Shown piece after piece: positions 6,942 through 15,454 of a stretch of DNA of 26,533 nucleotides. Within the stretch, counting starts at the first letter, position 1. Every line of letters starts with the position of its first letter. The stretch spans positions 1 to 26,533 of the forward strand of contig JBEKCO010000024.1 of NCBI GenBank assembly GCA_050014835.1. The letters run 5' to 3'. The notes beneath the pieces were generated by a model. That model did not search any database. It was not told the origin of the DNA and was given only the letters and a program-made list of their open reading frames with translations. The DNA is from Bog-793 sp050014835. GTDB lineage: Bacteria; Actinomycetota; Acidimicrobiia; Acidimicrobiales; Bog-793. The position numbers were made by a program, and so were the translations under genes.

Positions 6942-7496
6942 ATGGCGACAGGAAAGACGGACGTGGCGAGGGGTGCGTGGTCGGCGGATGCCGCCGACGA
7001 GCTGGAACGCGCTATCGCGTCGGTTGTCGAGTCCACGGGCCACGAGCTCGTCGACGTCGAGTCGGGGGGCGGCGTCCTTCGGGTGACGGTCGAGCGCAGC
7101 GCGAACCTCGACCTCGACGACCTCGCCGAGGTCTCGCGCTTCGTCTCGGCGTTGCTCGACGAGCGGACCGACCTCGCCCCGGCCGGCCGGTACGAGCTCG
7201 AGGTTTCCAGCCCCGGAGTCGAGCGGCGGCTGCGCCGACCGGCGCACTTCGTGCGGGCCCGGGGCGGGCGCGTCGCGGTCCGGACCGTCGCGGGCACGCC
7301 GGGGGACCGGCGCACCGAGGGCGTGCTGCGCGACTGCGACGAAGAAGCGGTGACGATCGTCGACGACGCCGCTGTCGAGCACCGGATCCCGTACACGGCG
7401 ATCGAGCGCGCCCACACCGTTTTCGACTGGCGTGCCGCGCTCGCCGGCGGGCGTGGCGGACCGGGTCCGGTGGCGACGGGGGGTCCCGCTTCATGA
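6942..7496 (+). CDS. rimP: Ribosome maturation factor RimP
   Basis: A 184-residue protein, slightly longer than typical RimP. The N-terminal domain has ELERAIASVVESTGHELVDVE. The family hallmark YELEVSSPGVERRLRRPAHF lies near residues 86-105, and an SH3-like C-terminal domain follows (VAVRTVAG...VTIVDDAAVEHRIPYTAIERAHTVFDW). RimP binds the 30S precursor and aids its assembly. The ATG at 6942 follows the leader terminator by 46 bases; other in-frame starts nearby are possible, since the first 12 residues are not conserved. Its stop overlaps the nusA start as ATGA (7493-7496), so the two are probably translationally coupled. Confidence 0.93.
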   Translation: MATGKTDVARGAWSADAADELERAIASVVESTGHELVDVESGGGVLRVTVERSANLDLDDLAEVSRFVSALLDERTDLAPAGRYELEVSSPGVERRLRRPAHFVRARGGRVAVRTVAGTPGDRRTEGVLRDCDEEAVTIVDDAAVEHRIPYTAIERAHTVFDWRAALAGGRGGPGPVATGGPAS

Positions 7497-8812
7497 GCAC
7501 GACGAACTTCGAGTTCCTCGACGCCCTCCAGCAGATCGCGCGCGACAAGGGCATCGCCGTCGAGACGCTCCTCGAGGCGCTCGCCAACGCGCTCGTCGCC
7601 GCCTACAAGCGCCAGCCTGACGCCGCCGAGGAGGCCTTCGTCACGATCGACTCCGACTCCGGCGAGATCCGCGTCTACGGACAGGAGCTCGACGAGGACG
7701 GCAACGTCGTGCGCGAGTGGGACGACACCCCGAACGACTTCGGCCGCATCGCCGCCCAGGCCGCCAAGCAGGTCATCCTGCAACGCATCCGCGAGGCCGA
7801 GCGCGACCTCAAGTACGAGGAGTACGCCGGGCGCGAGGGCGACATCGTGACCGGGATCATCCAGCAGAGCGACAACCGCTACACGCTGCTCGACCTCGGA
7901 AAGGTCGAGGCGCTGCTCCCGCAGGCTGAGCAGGTCCCCTACGAGCGCTACGACCACGGCGCGCGCCTGAAGGCCTACATCGTCGAGGTCCGCAAGACCT
8001 CGAAAGGACCCCAGATCGTCGTCTCGCGCAGCCACCCCGGGCTCATCAAGCGGCTCTTCGAGCTCGAGGTGCCGGAGATCTCGAACGGCGTCGTCGAGAT
8101 CAAGGCGTGCGCCCGGGAGCCGGGACACCGCACGAAGATCGCCGTGTGGTCGAACGACCCGAACGTCGACCCGGTCGGCGCCTGCGTCGGCGCGCGGGGC
8201 GCCCGGGTCCGGATGGTGACGAACGAGCTGCGCGGTGAGAAGGTCGACATCGTGCCGTACTCCGACGAACCCGCCGAGTTCGTCGCCCGCGCCCTCCAGC
8301 CCGCCCGAGTGAAGGAGGTCCGCCTCGACGAGGAGACCGGGACGGCGACGGTCATCGTCCACGACTTCCAGCTCTCCCTCGCCATCGGCAAGGAGGGCCA
8401 GAACGCCCGGCTCGCGGCCCGCCTCACCGGATGGCGGATCGACATCAAAAGCGAGACCCAGCTCGCCGAGGAGGAGAGCGGAGTGTCGCCGGTCGACTGG
8501 GCCGAGGGCGAGTGGCTGCAGAACGAGTCGGGCGAGATGGTCTTCCAGCCCGCCGGTGGCGGTGCGCCCGTTTCGATGGCCGAATGGGCCGAGGGCGGCG
8601 GACCGGAGGGCACCGAGGTGCCGACGCCGGGCGAAAGCTCCGCCGAGGGGGAGGCCGCGGCGGGTGAGGCTACTGCGGCGCCGGTCGAGGCTCCCGCCGA
8701 GACGCCCGTCGAGGGAGCCGCTGCCGGGGAAGTCCCCGCCGAGGGCAGCGTCGCCAGAGATGCCGTCGAGGTCGCGGGCGCGGCCGACAGCGCGCCCGAC
8801 GAGAGCTCCTAG
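7493..8812 (+). CDS. nusA: Transcription termination/antitermination protein NusA
   Basis: A 439-residue NusA. The N-terminal RNA polymerase-binding domain (FLDALQQIARDKGI) is followed by an S1 domain (REGDIVTGIIQQSDNRYTLLDLG) and two KH domains with GxxG loops at 233-236 (GARG) and 299-302 (GKEG). The KH region ends near residue 322. The tail from about 325 is acidic and alanine/proline-rich, with WAEGEW and MAEWAEGGG, and lacks the AR repeats of E. coli NusA. NusA modulates pausing, termination and antitermination. It is coupled to rimP by an ATGA overlap. No ylxR gene lies between nusA and infB, only 161 bases that I cannot assign. Confidence 0.96.
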   Translation: MSTTNFEFLDALQQIARDKGIAVETLLEALANALVAAYKRQPDAAEEAFVTIDSDSGEIRVYGQELDEDGNVVREWDDTPNDFGRIAAQAAKQVILQRIREAERDLKYEEYAGREGDIVTGIIQQSDNRYTLLDLGKVEALLPQAEQVPYERYDHGARLKAYIVEVRKTSKGPQIVVSRSHPGLIKRLFELEVPEISNGVVEIKACAREPGHRTKIAVWSNDPNVDPVGACVGARGARVRMVTNELRGEKVDIVPYSDEPAEFVARALQPARVKEVRLDEETGTATVIVHDFQLSLAIGKEGQNARLAARLTGWRIDIKSETQLAEEESGVSPVDWAEGEWLQNESGEMVFQPAGGGAPVSMAEWAEGGGPEGTEVPTPGESSAEGEAAAGEATAAPVEAPAETPVEGAAAGEVPAEGSVARDAVEVAGAADSAPDESS

Positions 8813-8973
8813 CGGTTCGCCGGTGCCCGTTCGGGATCGCCGGCCCGCCCATCCGATGCTTGCGAGCACCTCACCGGGCACGGCGCGAGCCGTCGTGTGC
8901 CAGGATGGATGGAGCTGTCGCGAGCCGGGGGTCTGGCGTGCGACCTCTGCCGTGAGAAGGGGCTGTCGAGAAC

Positions 8974-11664
8974 TTGGCTAGGAAAATCCGCGTCTACGAG
9001 CTCGCGCGAGAGCTCGGCCTGACGAACAAGGAGGCGCTCGACCTCTCTTTGTCGCTCGGCATCGGCGTGAAGAGCCACTCGTCCTCGATCGAGGACGCCC
9101 AGGCGGACCGCGTCCGGCGCAAGGCCGAGCGTGAGGGGCTGATCCGGGAAGCCCAGCCTGAGCCGGAGCCGGTCGCGGAGCCCGCGCCGAAGCCCGCCAA
9201 GCAGGCAAAGCCCGCCGCGCGGCGCACCCCTGCTCCCGAGCCTGTTTCGGAACCGGAGCCGGTCCCCGAACCGGCGCCCGTGTCCCAGGTTCACCGCGTC
9301 GTTCGCAGCCGCCCGGCTTCCGAGCTCGGAGAGGCGCCGCCCGTCCCCGCCGCCCGCCTCGCCGCGCCGAGCCGACCGGCCGCGTCGCGCGAGACGGCCC
9401 CGACCCGCCCGGCACCGTCGCGTGCCGCAGCCCCGCCCGAAGCCCCGGCACGCCGTCCGCTCACGAGTTCGACGGGCAAGCCGATCCCGCCCCCGCCCGG
9501 CCCGCCGCGTCCGGCTGGTCGTCCGATCCCACCCCCGCCCGGCATGCGGTCGTCGGGGCCGTCACCAGGTCTTCGTCCGGCGTCCCCCGGGGGACCCCGC
9601 GGCGGTGGATTCGGTGCCCGGTCAGCGCCGGGTGGCGCGCCGCGCACCGGCTTCGGCGGCGGTCGCCCCGGCGGCGGCTACGGCGGCCGTCCCGGTGGCG
9701 GGATCGGCCAGGGCCGCCCGCCCGGTGCGGGGGGCCCGCCCTCCGGTGGGACGCGCGGCGGACCGGGAGGACGGTCGCGCGCCCCGCAGCGGCGCGCCCA
9801 GCGGCGGCGCCGCGTCGTCGAGGAGCTCGAGCCGATCCAGGTCTCGACGTACGTGCCTTCGAACGCGCCGGTGCCGGACCACGAGGTCATCATCGAGCGG
9901 GGCAGCACCCCTCAGGAGCTGGGACCGAAGCTCAACCGGTCGGCCGGCGACGTCATCCGGTTCCTTTTCCTCCAGGGCGAGGTCGTGACGGCGGCCCAGT
10001 CGCTCTCCGACGACATGATCGAGCTGTTCGCGGTCGAGATCGGGGCCCGGGTCACCCTGGTCGACCCGGGCGAGGAGCAGGAGGCGGCGCTCCAGGCGCG
10101 CTTTTTCTCCGACGAGGCGGCCCCCGTCGACGCCGCGACGCTGCGCCCTCGTCCGCCGATCGTGACGGTGATGGGCCACGTCGACCACGGCAAGACGCTG
10201 CTCCTCGACCGGATCCGCCAGACGAACGTCGTCGACACCGAAGCGGGCGGGATCACCCAGCACATCGGCGCCTACCAAGTCGAGCGCGGCGGCCAGCTCG
10301 TCACCTTCATCGACACCCCCGGCCACGAGGCCTTCACCGCGATGCGCGCCCGCGGCGCCCAGGTGACCGACATCGTCGTGCTCGTCGTCGCGGCGGACGA
10401 CGGGGTGATGCCCCAGACGGTCGAGGCGATCAACCACGCCAAGTCGGCGGGCGTGCCGATCATCGTCGCCGTGAACAAGGTCGACAAGGACGGGGCGGAC
10501 CCGAACCGGGTCCTCCAGCAGCTCTCCGAGCAGGGCCTCGTACCCGAGGTCTGGGGCGGCGACACGATCACCGTCGAGACCTCGGCGCTCCAGGGGCTCG
10601 GCATCGACGACCTGCTCGACCAGATCGCCGTGCTCTCCGAGGTCCTCGAGCTCCGGGCGAGCCCCGACGCGGCGGCCCGTGGGGTCGTGCTCGAGGCGAA
10701 CCTCGACGTCGGCCGCGGTCCCGTGGCGACGGTCATCATCCAGTCCGGGACGCTGCGCGTCGGCGACACGATCGTCGCCGGCCCGGCCTGGGGCAAGGTC
10801 CGGGCCCTTATCGACGAGCACGGCGACCAGCTGAAGGAGGTGCTGCCCTCGATGCCGGCCCAGGTGCTCGGCCTGTCCGAGCCGGCGAGCGCCGGCGACG
10901 AGCTGCGCGCGACGGGGGATCTCGGGATCGCCCGCACGATCGGCGAGGCCCGGGAGCAACGCCAGCGCTACGCCGGCTACGCGCCCTCGCCCTCGGCCCC
11001 GGCCTCGGGCGCCAAGCTCGAGGACATCTTCGAGCAGATCCAGCGCGGCGAGACGACGACGCTCAACCTCGTCCTCAAGGCGGACGTCCAGGGTTCGCTC
11101 GAGGCGGTGACCGAGAGCCTGCGCCGGCTCGAGCGCGACGACGTGAAGATCGCCTTCGTCCACCGAGCGGTCGGCGGCATCACCGAGTACGACGTCCAGC
11201 TCGCCGTGGCGGCGGCGGCGACGATCCTCGGCTTCAACGTCCGGCCCGACCGGCGGGCCCGCGAGCTCGCCGAGACCCAGGGCGTCGAGATCCGCACCTA
11301 CGAGATCATCTACAAGCTCGTCGAGGACATCGAGGCGGCGATGGTCGGCATGCTCGCGCCGGTCGTCGAGGAGGTCGTGACGGGCGAGGCCGAGGTGCGT
11401 GAGATCTTCCGCGTGCCCCGCGTCGGCGCCGTCGCCGGGTGCTACGTGCTGAACGGGACGATCACCCGGGGATCCAAGGTCCGGTTCCTGCGCGACGGCA
11501 CGGTTATCTGGAAAGGCACGATCACCTCGCTGCGCCGCTTCAAGGACGACGCCCGCGAGGTGCAGGCCGGTTTCGAGTGTGGCGTCGGCCTGTCGGACTT
11601 CCAGGACCTGCACCAAGGCGACATCATCGAGACCTACGAGGAACGCGAGATCCCGAGAAGCTGA
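8974..11664 (+). CDS. infB: Translation initiation factor IF-2
   Basis: An 896-residue IF-2 GTPase, which delivers fMet-tRNA to the 30S subunit. The N-terminal IF2N motif is ARKIRVYELARELGLTNKEAL. Residues of about 60-290 form a Pro/Gly/Arg-rich linker with two PIPPPPG copies. A second IF2N-like segment follows (PQELGPKLNRSAGDVIRFLF). The G domain has G401-HVDHGKT-408, D447-TPGHEAF-454 and N501-KVDK-505. The C-terminal domains include LNLVLKADVQGSLEAV and end in IIETYEE. The start is TTG at 8974 with GAGAAGGGG upstream; it gives the conserved M-A-R-K-I-R-V beginning. Confidence 0.97.
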   Translation: MARKIRVYELARELGLTNKEALDLSLSLGIGVKSHSSSIEDAQADRVRRKAEREGLIREAQPEPEPVAEPAPKPAKQAKPAARRTPAPEPVSEPEPVPEPAPVSQVHRVVRSRPASELGEAPPVPAARLAAPSRPAASRETAPTRPAPSRAAAPPEAPARRPLTSSTGKPIPPPPGPPRPAGRPIPPPPGMRSSGPSPGLRPASPGGPRGGGFGARSAPGGAPRTGFGGGRPGGGYGGRPGGGIGQGRPPGAGGPPSGGTRGGPGGRSRAPQRRAQRRRRVVEELEPIQVSTYVPSNAPVPDHEVIIERGSTPQELGPKLNRSAGDVIRFLFLQGEVVTAAQSLSDDMIELFAVEIGARVTLVDPGEEQEAALQARFFSDEAAPVDAATLRPRPPIVTVMGHVDHGKTLLLDRIRQTNVVDTEAGGITQHIGAYQVERGGQLVTFIDTPGHEAFTAMRARGAQVTDIVVLVVAADDGVMPQTVEAINHAKSAGVPIIVAVNKVDKDGADPNRVLQQLSEQGLVPEVWGGDTITVETSALQGLGIDDLLDQIAVLSEVLELRASPDAAARGVVLEANLDVGRGPVATVIIQSGTLRVGDTIVAGPAWGKVRALIDEHGDQLKEVLPSMPAQVLGLSEPASAGDELRATGDLGIARTIGEAREQRQRYAGYAPSPSAPASGAKLEDIFEQIQRGETTTLNLVLKADVQGSLEAVTESLRRLERDDVKIAFVHRAVGGITEYDVQLAVAAAATILGFNVRPDRRARELAETQGVEIRTYEIIYKLVEDIEAAMVGMLAPVVEEVVTGEAEVREIFRVPRVGAVAGCYVLNGTITRGSKVRFLRDGTVIWKGTITSLRRFKDDAREVQAGFECGVGLSDFQDLHQGDIIETYEEREIPRS

Positions 11665-11714
11665 TCGCTGATTGCCGGCCCCCATCGTGGCGGCAGGACA
11701 GGAGAGGAACGAGG

Positions 11715-12101
11715 ATGCGCCGCCGCGGTCCGGTGCGACCCTACCAACGGCTCGTTCGCGTGAACGCGCTCGTTCACGAGGTTCTCGCCGAGGAGATCGA
11801 ACGGCTGGCCGACGCCGACGACCGGCTCGCCCTCGTCACGATCACGGACGTCGCCTGCGATGGAGACCTGCGCCACGCCGTCGTCTATCTCGCCTCGCTG
11901 GCGCCCGGCGCGGCGGAGGCCCTCGAGGAGCGCCGGCGCGGCCTCCAGCGGGCGATCGCCTCCCAGGCGCGCCTCAAGCGCACGCCGACGCTCGAATTCG
12001 TCGTCGACCCGGCGATCGTCGAGGGAGCGCGCATCGAGGAGGCGTTGCGCCGCGCCAACGCCGCCGAGCCGGGCGGGGCCCCGTCCGGGAAGGAACCCTG
12101 A
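11715..12101 (+). CDS. rbfA: Ribosome-binding factor A
   Basis: A 128-residue protein with the KH-type RbfA fold: RLVRVNALVHEVLAEEIERL, then LALVTITDVACDGDLRHAVVYLASL, and KRTPTLEFVVDPAIVEGARIEEALRRAN. RbfA binds the 30S subunit near helix 1 of 16S rRNA and promotes late maturation. The ATG at 11715 has GGAGAGGAACGAGG just upstream, better than any earlier in-frame start. The first residues (MRRRGPVRPYQ) are basic. It follows infB by 50 bases, and its TGA stop overlaps the proposed CTG start of truB. Confidence 0.93.
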   Translation: MRRRGPVRPYQRLVRVNALVHEVLAEEIERLADADDRLALVTITDVACDGDLRHAVVYLASLAPGAAEALEERRRGLQRAIASQARLKRTPTLEFVVDPAIVEGARIEEALRRANAAEPGGAPSGKEP

Positions 12102-13024
12102 CGCCCGGGGCCGGCGCGGGCCCGACCTCCCGCGCCCGGGGGGCTCTCGACGGCGTCGTCGTCGTCGACAAGCCGGCGGGGTGGACCTCGCACGACGTCG
12201 TCGCCAGGGCGCGCGGAATCCTCGCCGAGAAGCGCTGCGGCCACGCCGGGACGCTCGACCCGGACGCGACCGGTGTCCTCGTGTTGGGCGTCGGCCGGGC
12301 GACGCGCCTGTTGCGGTTCGCGACGGCGTTGCCGAAGACCTACGTGGGCGAGGTCGTGCTCGGGACCTCGACGTCGACCCTCGACGCTTCCGGGACGGTG
12401 ACCGGGACCTTCGAGATGGCGTCGGTCACGCTCGCGGGCGTGCGGGCCGCCGCGGCGGCGCTCACCGGGAGGATCCTGCAGACCCCGCCGATGGTCTCGG
12501 CGGTGAAGGTCGCCGGCCGGCGCCTCCACGAGCTCGCCCGGCTTGGCGTCGAGATCGAGCGGGAGCCGAGACCGGTCGAGGTCTTCCGGTTCGATGTCGA
12601 GGCGACCGACGATCCGGCGGTCTTCTCGATCGAAGTCGCCTGCTCGTCGGGCACGTACGTGCGCGTGCTCGCCGCTGACCTCGGTGCCGCGCTCGGCGGC
12701 GGCGCGCACCTGCGGGCGCTCCGCCGCACGGCGGTGGGTGGCTTCGTCGTCGGCCGGGCCGTGACGCTCGACGCGCTCGGCGTCGGCGACGTACGGCCGA
12801 TGGGGGAGCTCGTCGCCCATCTGCCGGCGGTCGCCGCCGACGCGGGGGTCGCTGTGGCGATCGCCCACGGTCGGGTGCTTTCCCGCCAGCTCGTCGGCGC
12901 GACGGGCGACGGGCCCTGGGCCCTGTTCGACGGGTCCGGAAAGCTGCTCGCCGTCTACGAGACGTATGCGGCTGACCGCATGAAGCCGACGGTTGTCGTG
13001 TGCACGGAGGCGCCCGGCGGATAG
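12098..13024 (+). CDS. truB: tRNA pseudouridine(55) synthase TruB, probable CTG start
   Basis: A 308-residue enzyme that makes pseudouridine 55 in the tRNA T loop. Motifs are DGVVVVDKPAGWTSHDVV (residues 18-35), the catalytic GHAGTLDP with Asp54, QTPPMVSAVKVAGRRLHELAR and SSGTYVRVLAADLG, then a C-terminal region of normal length. No ATG, GTG or TTG occurs in frame between the rbfA body and these conserved residues; the next GTG lies beyond the catalytic Asp. The CTG at 12098-12100 overlaps the rbfA stop as CTGA and has GGGAAGGAA immediately upstream, so I take it as the start. The alternative is a TTG at 11672, which would overlap all of rbfA and seems unlikely. Confidence 0.9.
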   Translation: MTPGAGAGPTSRARGALDGVVVVDKPAGWTSHDVVARARGILAEKRCGHAGTLDPDATGVLVLGVGRATRLLRFATALPKTYVGEVVLGTSTSTLDASGTVTGTFEMASVTLAGVRAAAAALTGRILQTPPMVSAVKVAGRRLHELARLGVEIEREPRPVEVFRFDVEATDDPAVFSIEVACSSGTYVRVLAADLGAALGGGAHLRALRRTAVGGFVVGRAVTLDALGVGDVRPMGELVAHLPAVAADAGVAVAIAHGRVLSRQLVGATGDGPWALFDGSGKLLAVYETYAADRMKPTVVVCTEAPGG

Positions 13025-13143
13025 GGGTCCCGCGGTCGGCCCGTGCGACGGGAGACGAAGCGGTCGCGCGCGTCTCGATGGCCAGGCGCGGTTGGCCGAC
13101 GGCGGGCTGGGGCGACTTTCCCGGCGTGTAGGGTCGGGACCCG

Positions 13144-14022
13144 ATGGCCGCGCCCGACCGCCGCGTCGAGAGGGAGGGCTACGTCGTCGCGACGATCGGC
13201 ACGTTCGACGGCGTCCACCTCGGGCACCGGCGCTTGATCGACGAGACGAGGCGTCAGGCCGCACGGTCCGGTTTGCAGAGCGTCGCCGTCACCTTCGACC
13301 GCCACCCGATGACGATCGTGCGTCCGGACTCGGCGCCGCGCCTCCTCACCGGTCTCGACCACAAGCTGGAGTTGCTGCGGGTCCGCGGTGTCGAGGTCGT
13401 CGTGGTCGAGTTCGACGCGTCCCGTGCCGCCCAGAGCGCGGAGGACTTCGTCGAGCGCGTGCTCGTCGAGCAACTGGGCGTGCGTGCCCTCGTCGTCGGA
13501 TCGACCTTCCGTTTCGGCCACCGGCACCGCGGCGGCGCGGCCCTGCTCGAATCGATGGGCGCGCGGCTCGGCTTCGCGGTCACGCCGATCGAGCTCGTCT
13601 CCGACGATGCCGAGCACGCCGTCGTGTCGTCGTCGCTCATCCGCGCGCTCGTCGACGAAGCGCGTCTCGACGAAGCGCGCCGTCTGCTCGGGCGGGACCA
13701 CGAGGTGCGCGGCGAGGTGGTCGACTCGTCCTCCGGCCTGGTCGCGATCCCAGCGGAGCTCCTCGTCCCACCGGCTGACGACTACCTCGTGTCGTGGTCG
13801 GTCGCGAGGACGACCGGCACGGGCACCGCCCGTGTGCGCGCCGGCGGCAGTGACGAGCCGACGCTCATCGAGCTCTCGGTGGGCTTGGTCGACGCGGGCG
13901 ACGGCGCGCCGGACACGCTGGCCGAGGGCGCGCGGATCGCCGTGCGGTTCGTCGAGCGTCTCGGTTCTGCGCCGGATGAAGGGGTCTCCGGACCCCCGGG
14001 CCGAACGCAACGACCTCGGTAG
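13144..14022 (+). CDS. ribF: RibF-type FAD synthetase with degenerate riboflavin-kinase half
   Basis: A 292-residue protein. The N-terminal adenylyltransferase domain is well conserved: GTFDGVHLGH at residues 19-28, VTFDRHP at 49-55, GSTFRFGHRHRG at 119-130 and SSSLIR at 162-167. This half makes FAD from FMN and ATP. The C-terminal half (about 183-273) aligns in position with the riboflavin-kinase domain but lacks the GFPTAN-type motif and the N-x-G-x-x-P-T-F strand. Only faint ends remain (LLGRDHEVRGEVV and VRFVERL). Riboflavin phosphorylation would then need another protein. The ATG at 13144 is 119 bases after truB, and this gap holds nothing I can assign. Its ribosome-binding site is weak. 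def follows 11 bases after its stop. Confidence 0.88.
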   Translation: MAAPDRRVEREGYVVATIGTFDGVHLGHRRLIDETRRQAARSGLQSVAVTFDRHPMTIVRPDSAPRLLTGLDHKLELLRVRGVEVVVVEFDASRAAQSAEDFVERVLVEQLGVRALVVGSTFRFGHRHRGGAALLESMGARLGFAVTPIELVSDDAEHAVVSSSLIRALVDEARLDEARRLLGRDHEVRGEVVDSSSGLVAIPAELLVPPADDYLVSWSVARTTGTGTARVRAGGSDEPTLIELSVGLVDAGDGAPDTLAEGARIAVRFVERLGSAPDEGVSGPPGRTQRPR

Positions 14023-14033
14023 GATCGGCGGCC

Positions 14034-14531
14034 GTGGCGACGCATCCGATCCGGGTCTTCGGCGACCCGGTGCTCCGTCAGCCGACGCTCGACGTCGGCG
14101 TCATTGACGACGCGCTCCGCCAGCTCGCCGACGACATGCTCGAGACGATGTACGCCGCGCCCGGCGTCGGGCTCGCCGCGCCGCAGGTCGGCGTGCAGCG
14201 CCGGTTCTTCGTCTACGACGTCGGCGACGGGCCGGGGGCCGTCGTCAACCCGCGGATCGTCGGGGCCTCGGGGGAGTGGACGTACCTCGAGGGCTGCCTG
14301 TCGGTTCCCGACCTGCACTGGGAGATCGTCCGCCCGGCGAGGGTCCACCTCGTCGGGGTCGGGCTCGACGGGGACGAGATCGACATCGAGGCCGACGACC
14401 TGCTCGGCCGGTGCTTCCTGCACGAGGTCGACCACCTCGACGGGAAGCTCCTCATCTCGCGCCTCGCACCCGACGACCGCAAGGACGCGATGCGGATTCT
14501 CCGCCAACGCGCCCTTTCCGACGGCCGCTAG
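14034..14531 (+). CDS. def: Peptide deformylase
   Basis: A 165-residue metalloenzyme that removes the formyl group from nascent N-terminal methionine. All three signature motifs are present: G44-VGLAAPQ-51, E86-GCLSVP-92 with the metal-binding Cys88, and H130-EVDHLDG with the two His ligands and catalytic Glu131. The start is GTG at 14034 and gives the usual M-x-x-x-P-I-R-V-F-G-D-P-V-L beginning. It lies between ribF and fmt. The def-fmt pairing is functionally coherent, because fmt adds the formyl group that def removes. Confidence 0.97.
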   Translation: MATHPIRVFGDPVLRQPTLDVGVIDDALRQLADDMLETMYAAPGVGLAAPQVGVQRRFFVYDVGDGPGAVVNPRIVGASGEWTYLEGCLSVPDLHWEIVRPARVHLVGVGLDGDEIDIEADDLLGRCFLHEVDHLDGKLLISRLAPDDRKDAMRILRQRALSDGR

Positions 14532-14540
14532 GAAGGGGCC

Positions 14541-15416
14541 GTGCGCCGGCTCGTCTTCCTCGGCACGCCGGAGGCGGCGGCGCGCACACTGCGCGCGCTC
14601 GTCGAAGAGGGCCACGACGTCGCCCTCGTTGTCACCGCGCCGGACCGCCGGCGCGCCCGCCGGGCCGGAGCCTCACCGACGCCGGTGAAGGCGGTCGCCA
14701 CGGAGCTCGGGATCCCGGTCACCGAGCGCGTCGAGGAGGCGGTGGGGGCCGGCGCCTCGCTCGGTGTCGTCGTCGCCTTCGGCCGGATCATCGCCCCGGA
14801 CGTGCTCACCCGCCTGCCGATGGTGAACCTCCATTTCTCCCTGCTGCCACGCTGGCGCGGCGCGGCGCCGGTCGAACGGGCGCTCCTCGCCGGCGACCCG
14901 ACGACGGGGGTCTGTCTCATGGCGCTCGAGGCGGGCCTCGACACCGGCCCCGTCTACGACCGCCGGGAGGTCGCGATCGGCGACGACGAGACGGCTGCCG
15001 AGCTGCGCGCCCGCTTGGGCGGGATCGGCACGGCGCTGCTCCTCGAGATGCTCGACCGGCCCGGGGGGTTGCCGGAGCCCGTGCCCCAGTCCGGCGAGCC
15101 GACCTACGCGGCGAAGCTCACGCCGGACGAGCTGCAGCTCGACTTCTCGCGTTCCGCCGTCGAGTGCGCCCGCCTGGTGCGCGCCGGGCGCGCCTGGACA
15201 ACGTTCCGCGGCCGGCGTCTCCTCGTCGTCGCGGCGCGTCCCACCGCCGGCGCCGGGGCTTCCGGTCCGCCGGGGCGGCTTGCCGGGTCCGGGGTCGCCA
15301 CGGGCGCGGGAGTGCTCGAGCTCGTCGCGGTCCAGTCCGAAAGCCGTGGTCCGCTTCCTTTCGCCGCGTGGGCCGCCGGTGCCAGGCCCGTTCCCGCGGA
15401 GATCCTCGGCGCTTGA
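14541..15416 (+). CDS. fmt: Methionyl-tRNA formyltransferase
   Basis: A 291-residue enzyme that formylates Met-tRNAi using 10-formyltetrahydrofolate. The Rossmann-like catalytic domain begins MRRLVFLGTPEAA. Asn96 and His98 of NLHFSLLPRWRGAAP and Asp134 of GLDTGPVYD correspond to the known catalytic triad. The C-terminal OB-like domain starts near YAAKLTPDELQLDFS and is on the short side. The GTG at 14541 follows the def stop by nine bases with GGAAGGGG between them, so the pair is surely cotranscribed. Confidence 0.96.
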   Translation: MRRLVFLGTPEAAARTLRALVEEGHDVALVVTAPDRRRARRAGASPTPVKAVATELGIPVTERVEEAVGAGASLGVVVAFGRIIAPDVLTRLPMVNLHFSLLPRWRGAAPVERALLAGDPTTGVCLMALEAGLDTGPVYDRREVAIGDDETAAELRARLGGIGTALLLEMLDRPGGLPEPVPQSGEPTYAAKLTPDELQLDFSRSAVECARLVRAGRAWTTFRGRRLLVVAARPTAGAGASGPPGRLAGSGVATGAGVLELVAVQSESRGPLPFAAWAAGARPVPAEILGA

Positions 15417-15454
15417 CGACGGGCGGACGCGCCCCGGGCGGTAGTGTCCGCCCA

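Noticed and set aside
6695..8881. A 728-codon minus-strand frame opposite rimP and nusA
   Set aside because: A mirror of GC-rich coding DNA (Leu/Asp/Arg/Gly-rich). The plus-strand rimP and nusA are unmistakable.
8909..9000. A short frame before infB with a C-D-L-C pair (ACDLCREKGL)
   Set aside because: Considered as a ylxR remnant, but it lacks the R-T-C-V-x-C-R signature and runs into the infB start in another frame.
9482..9542. Repeated PIPPPPG-coding segments in infB
   Set aside because: Ordinary low-complexity linker of IF-2, not a separate repeat element.
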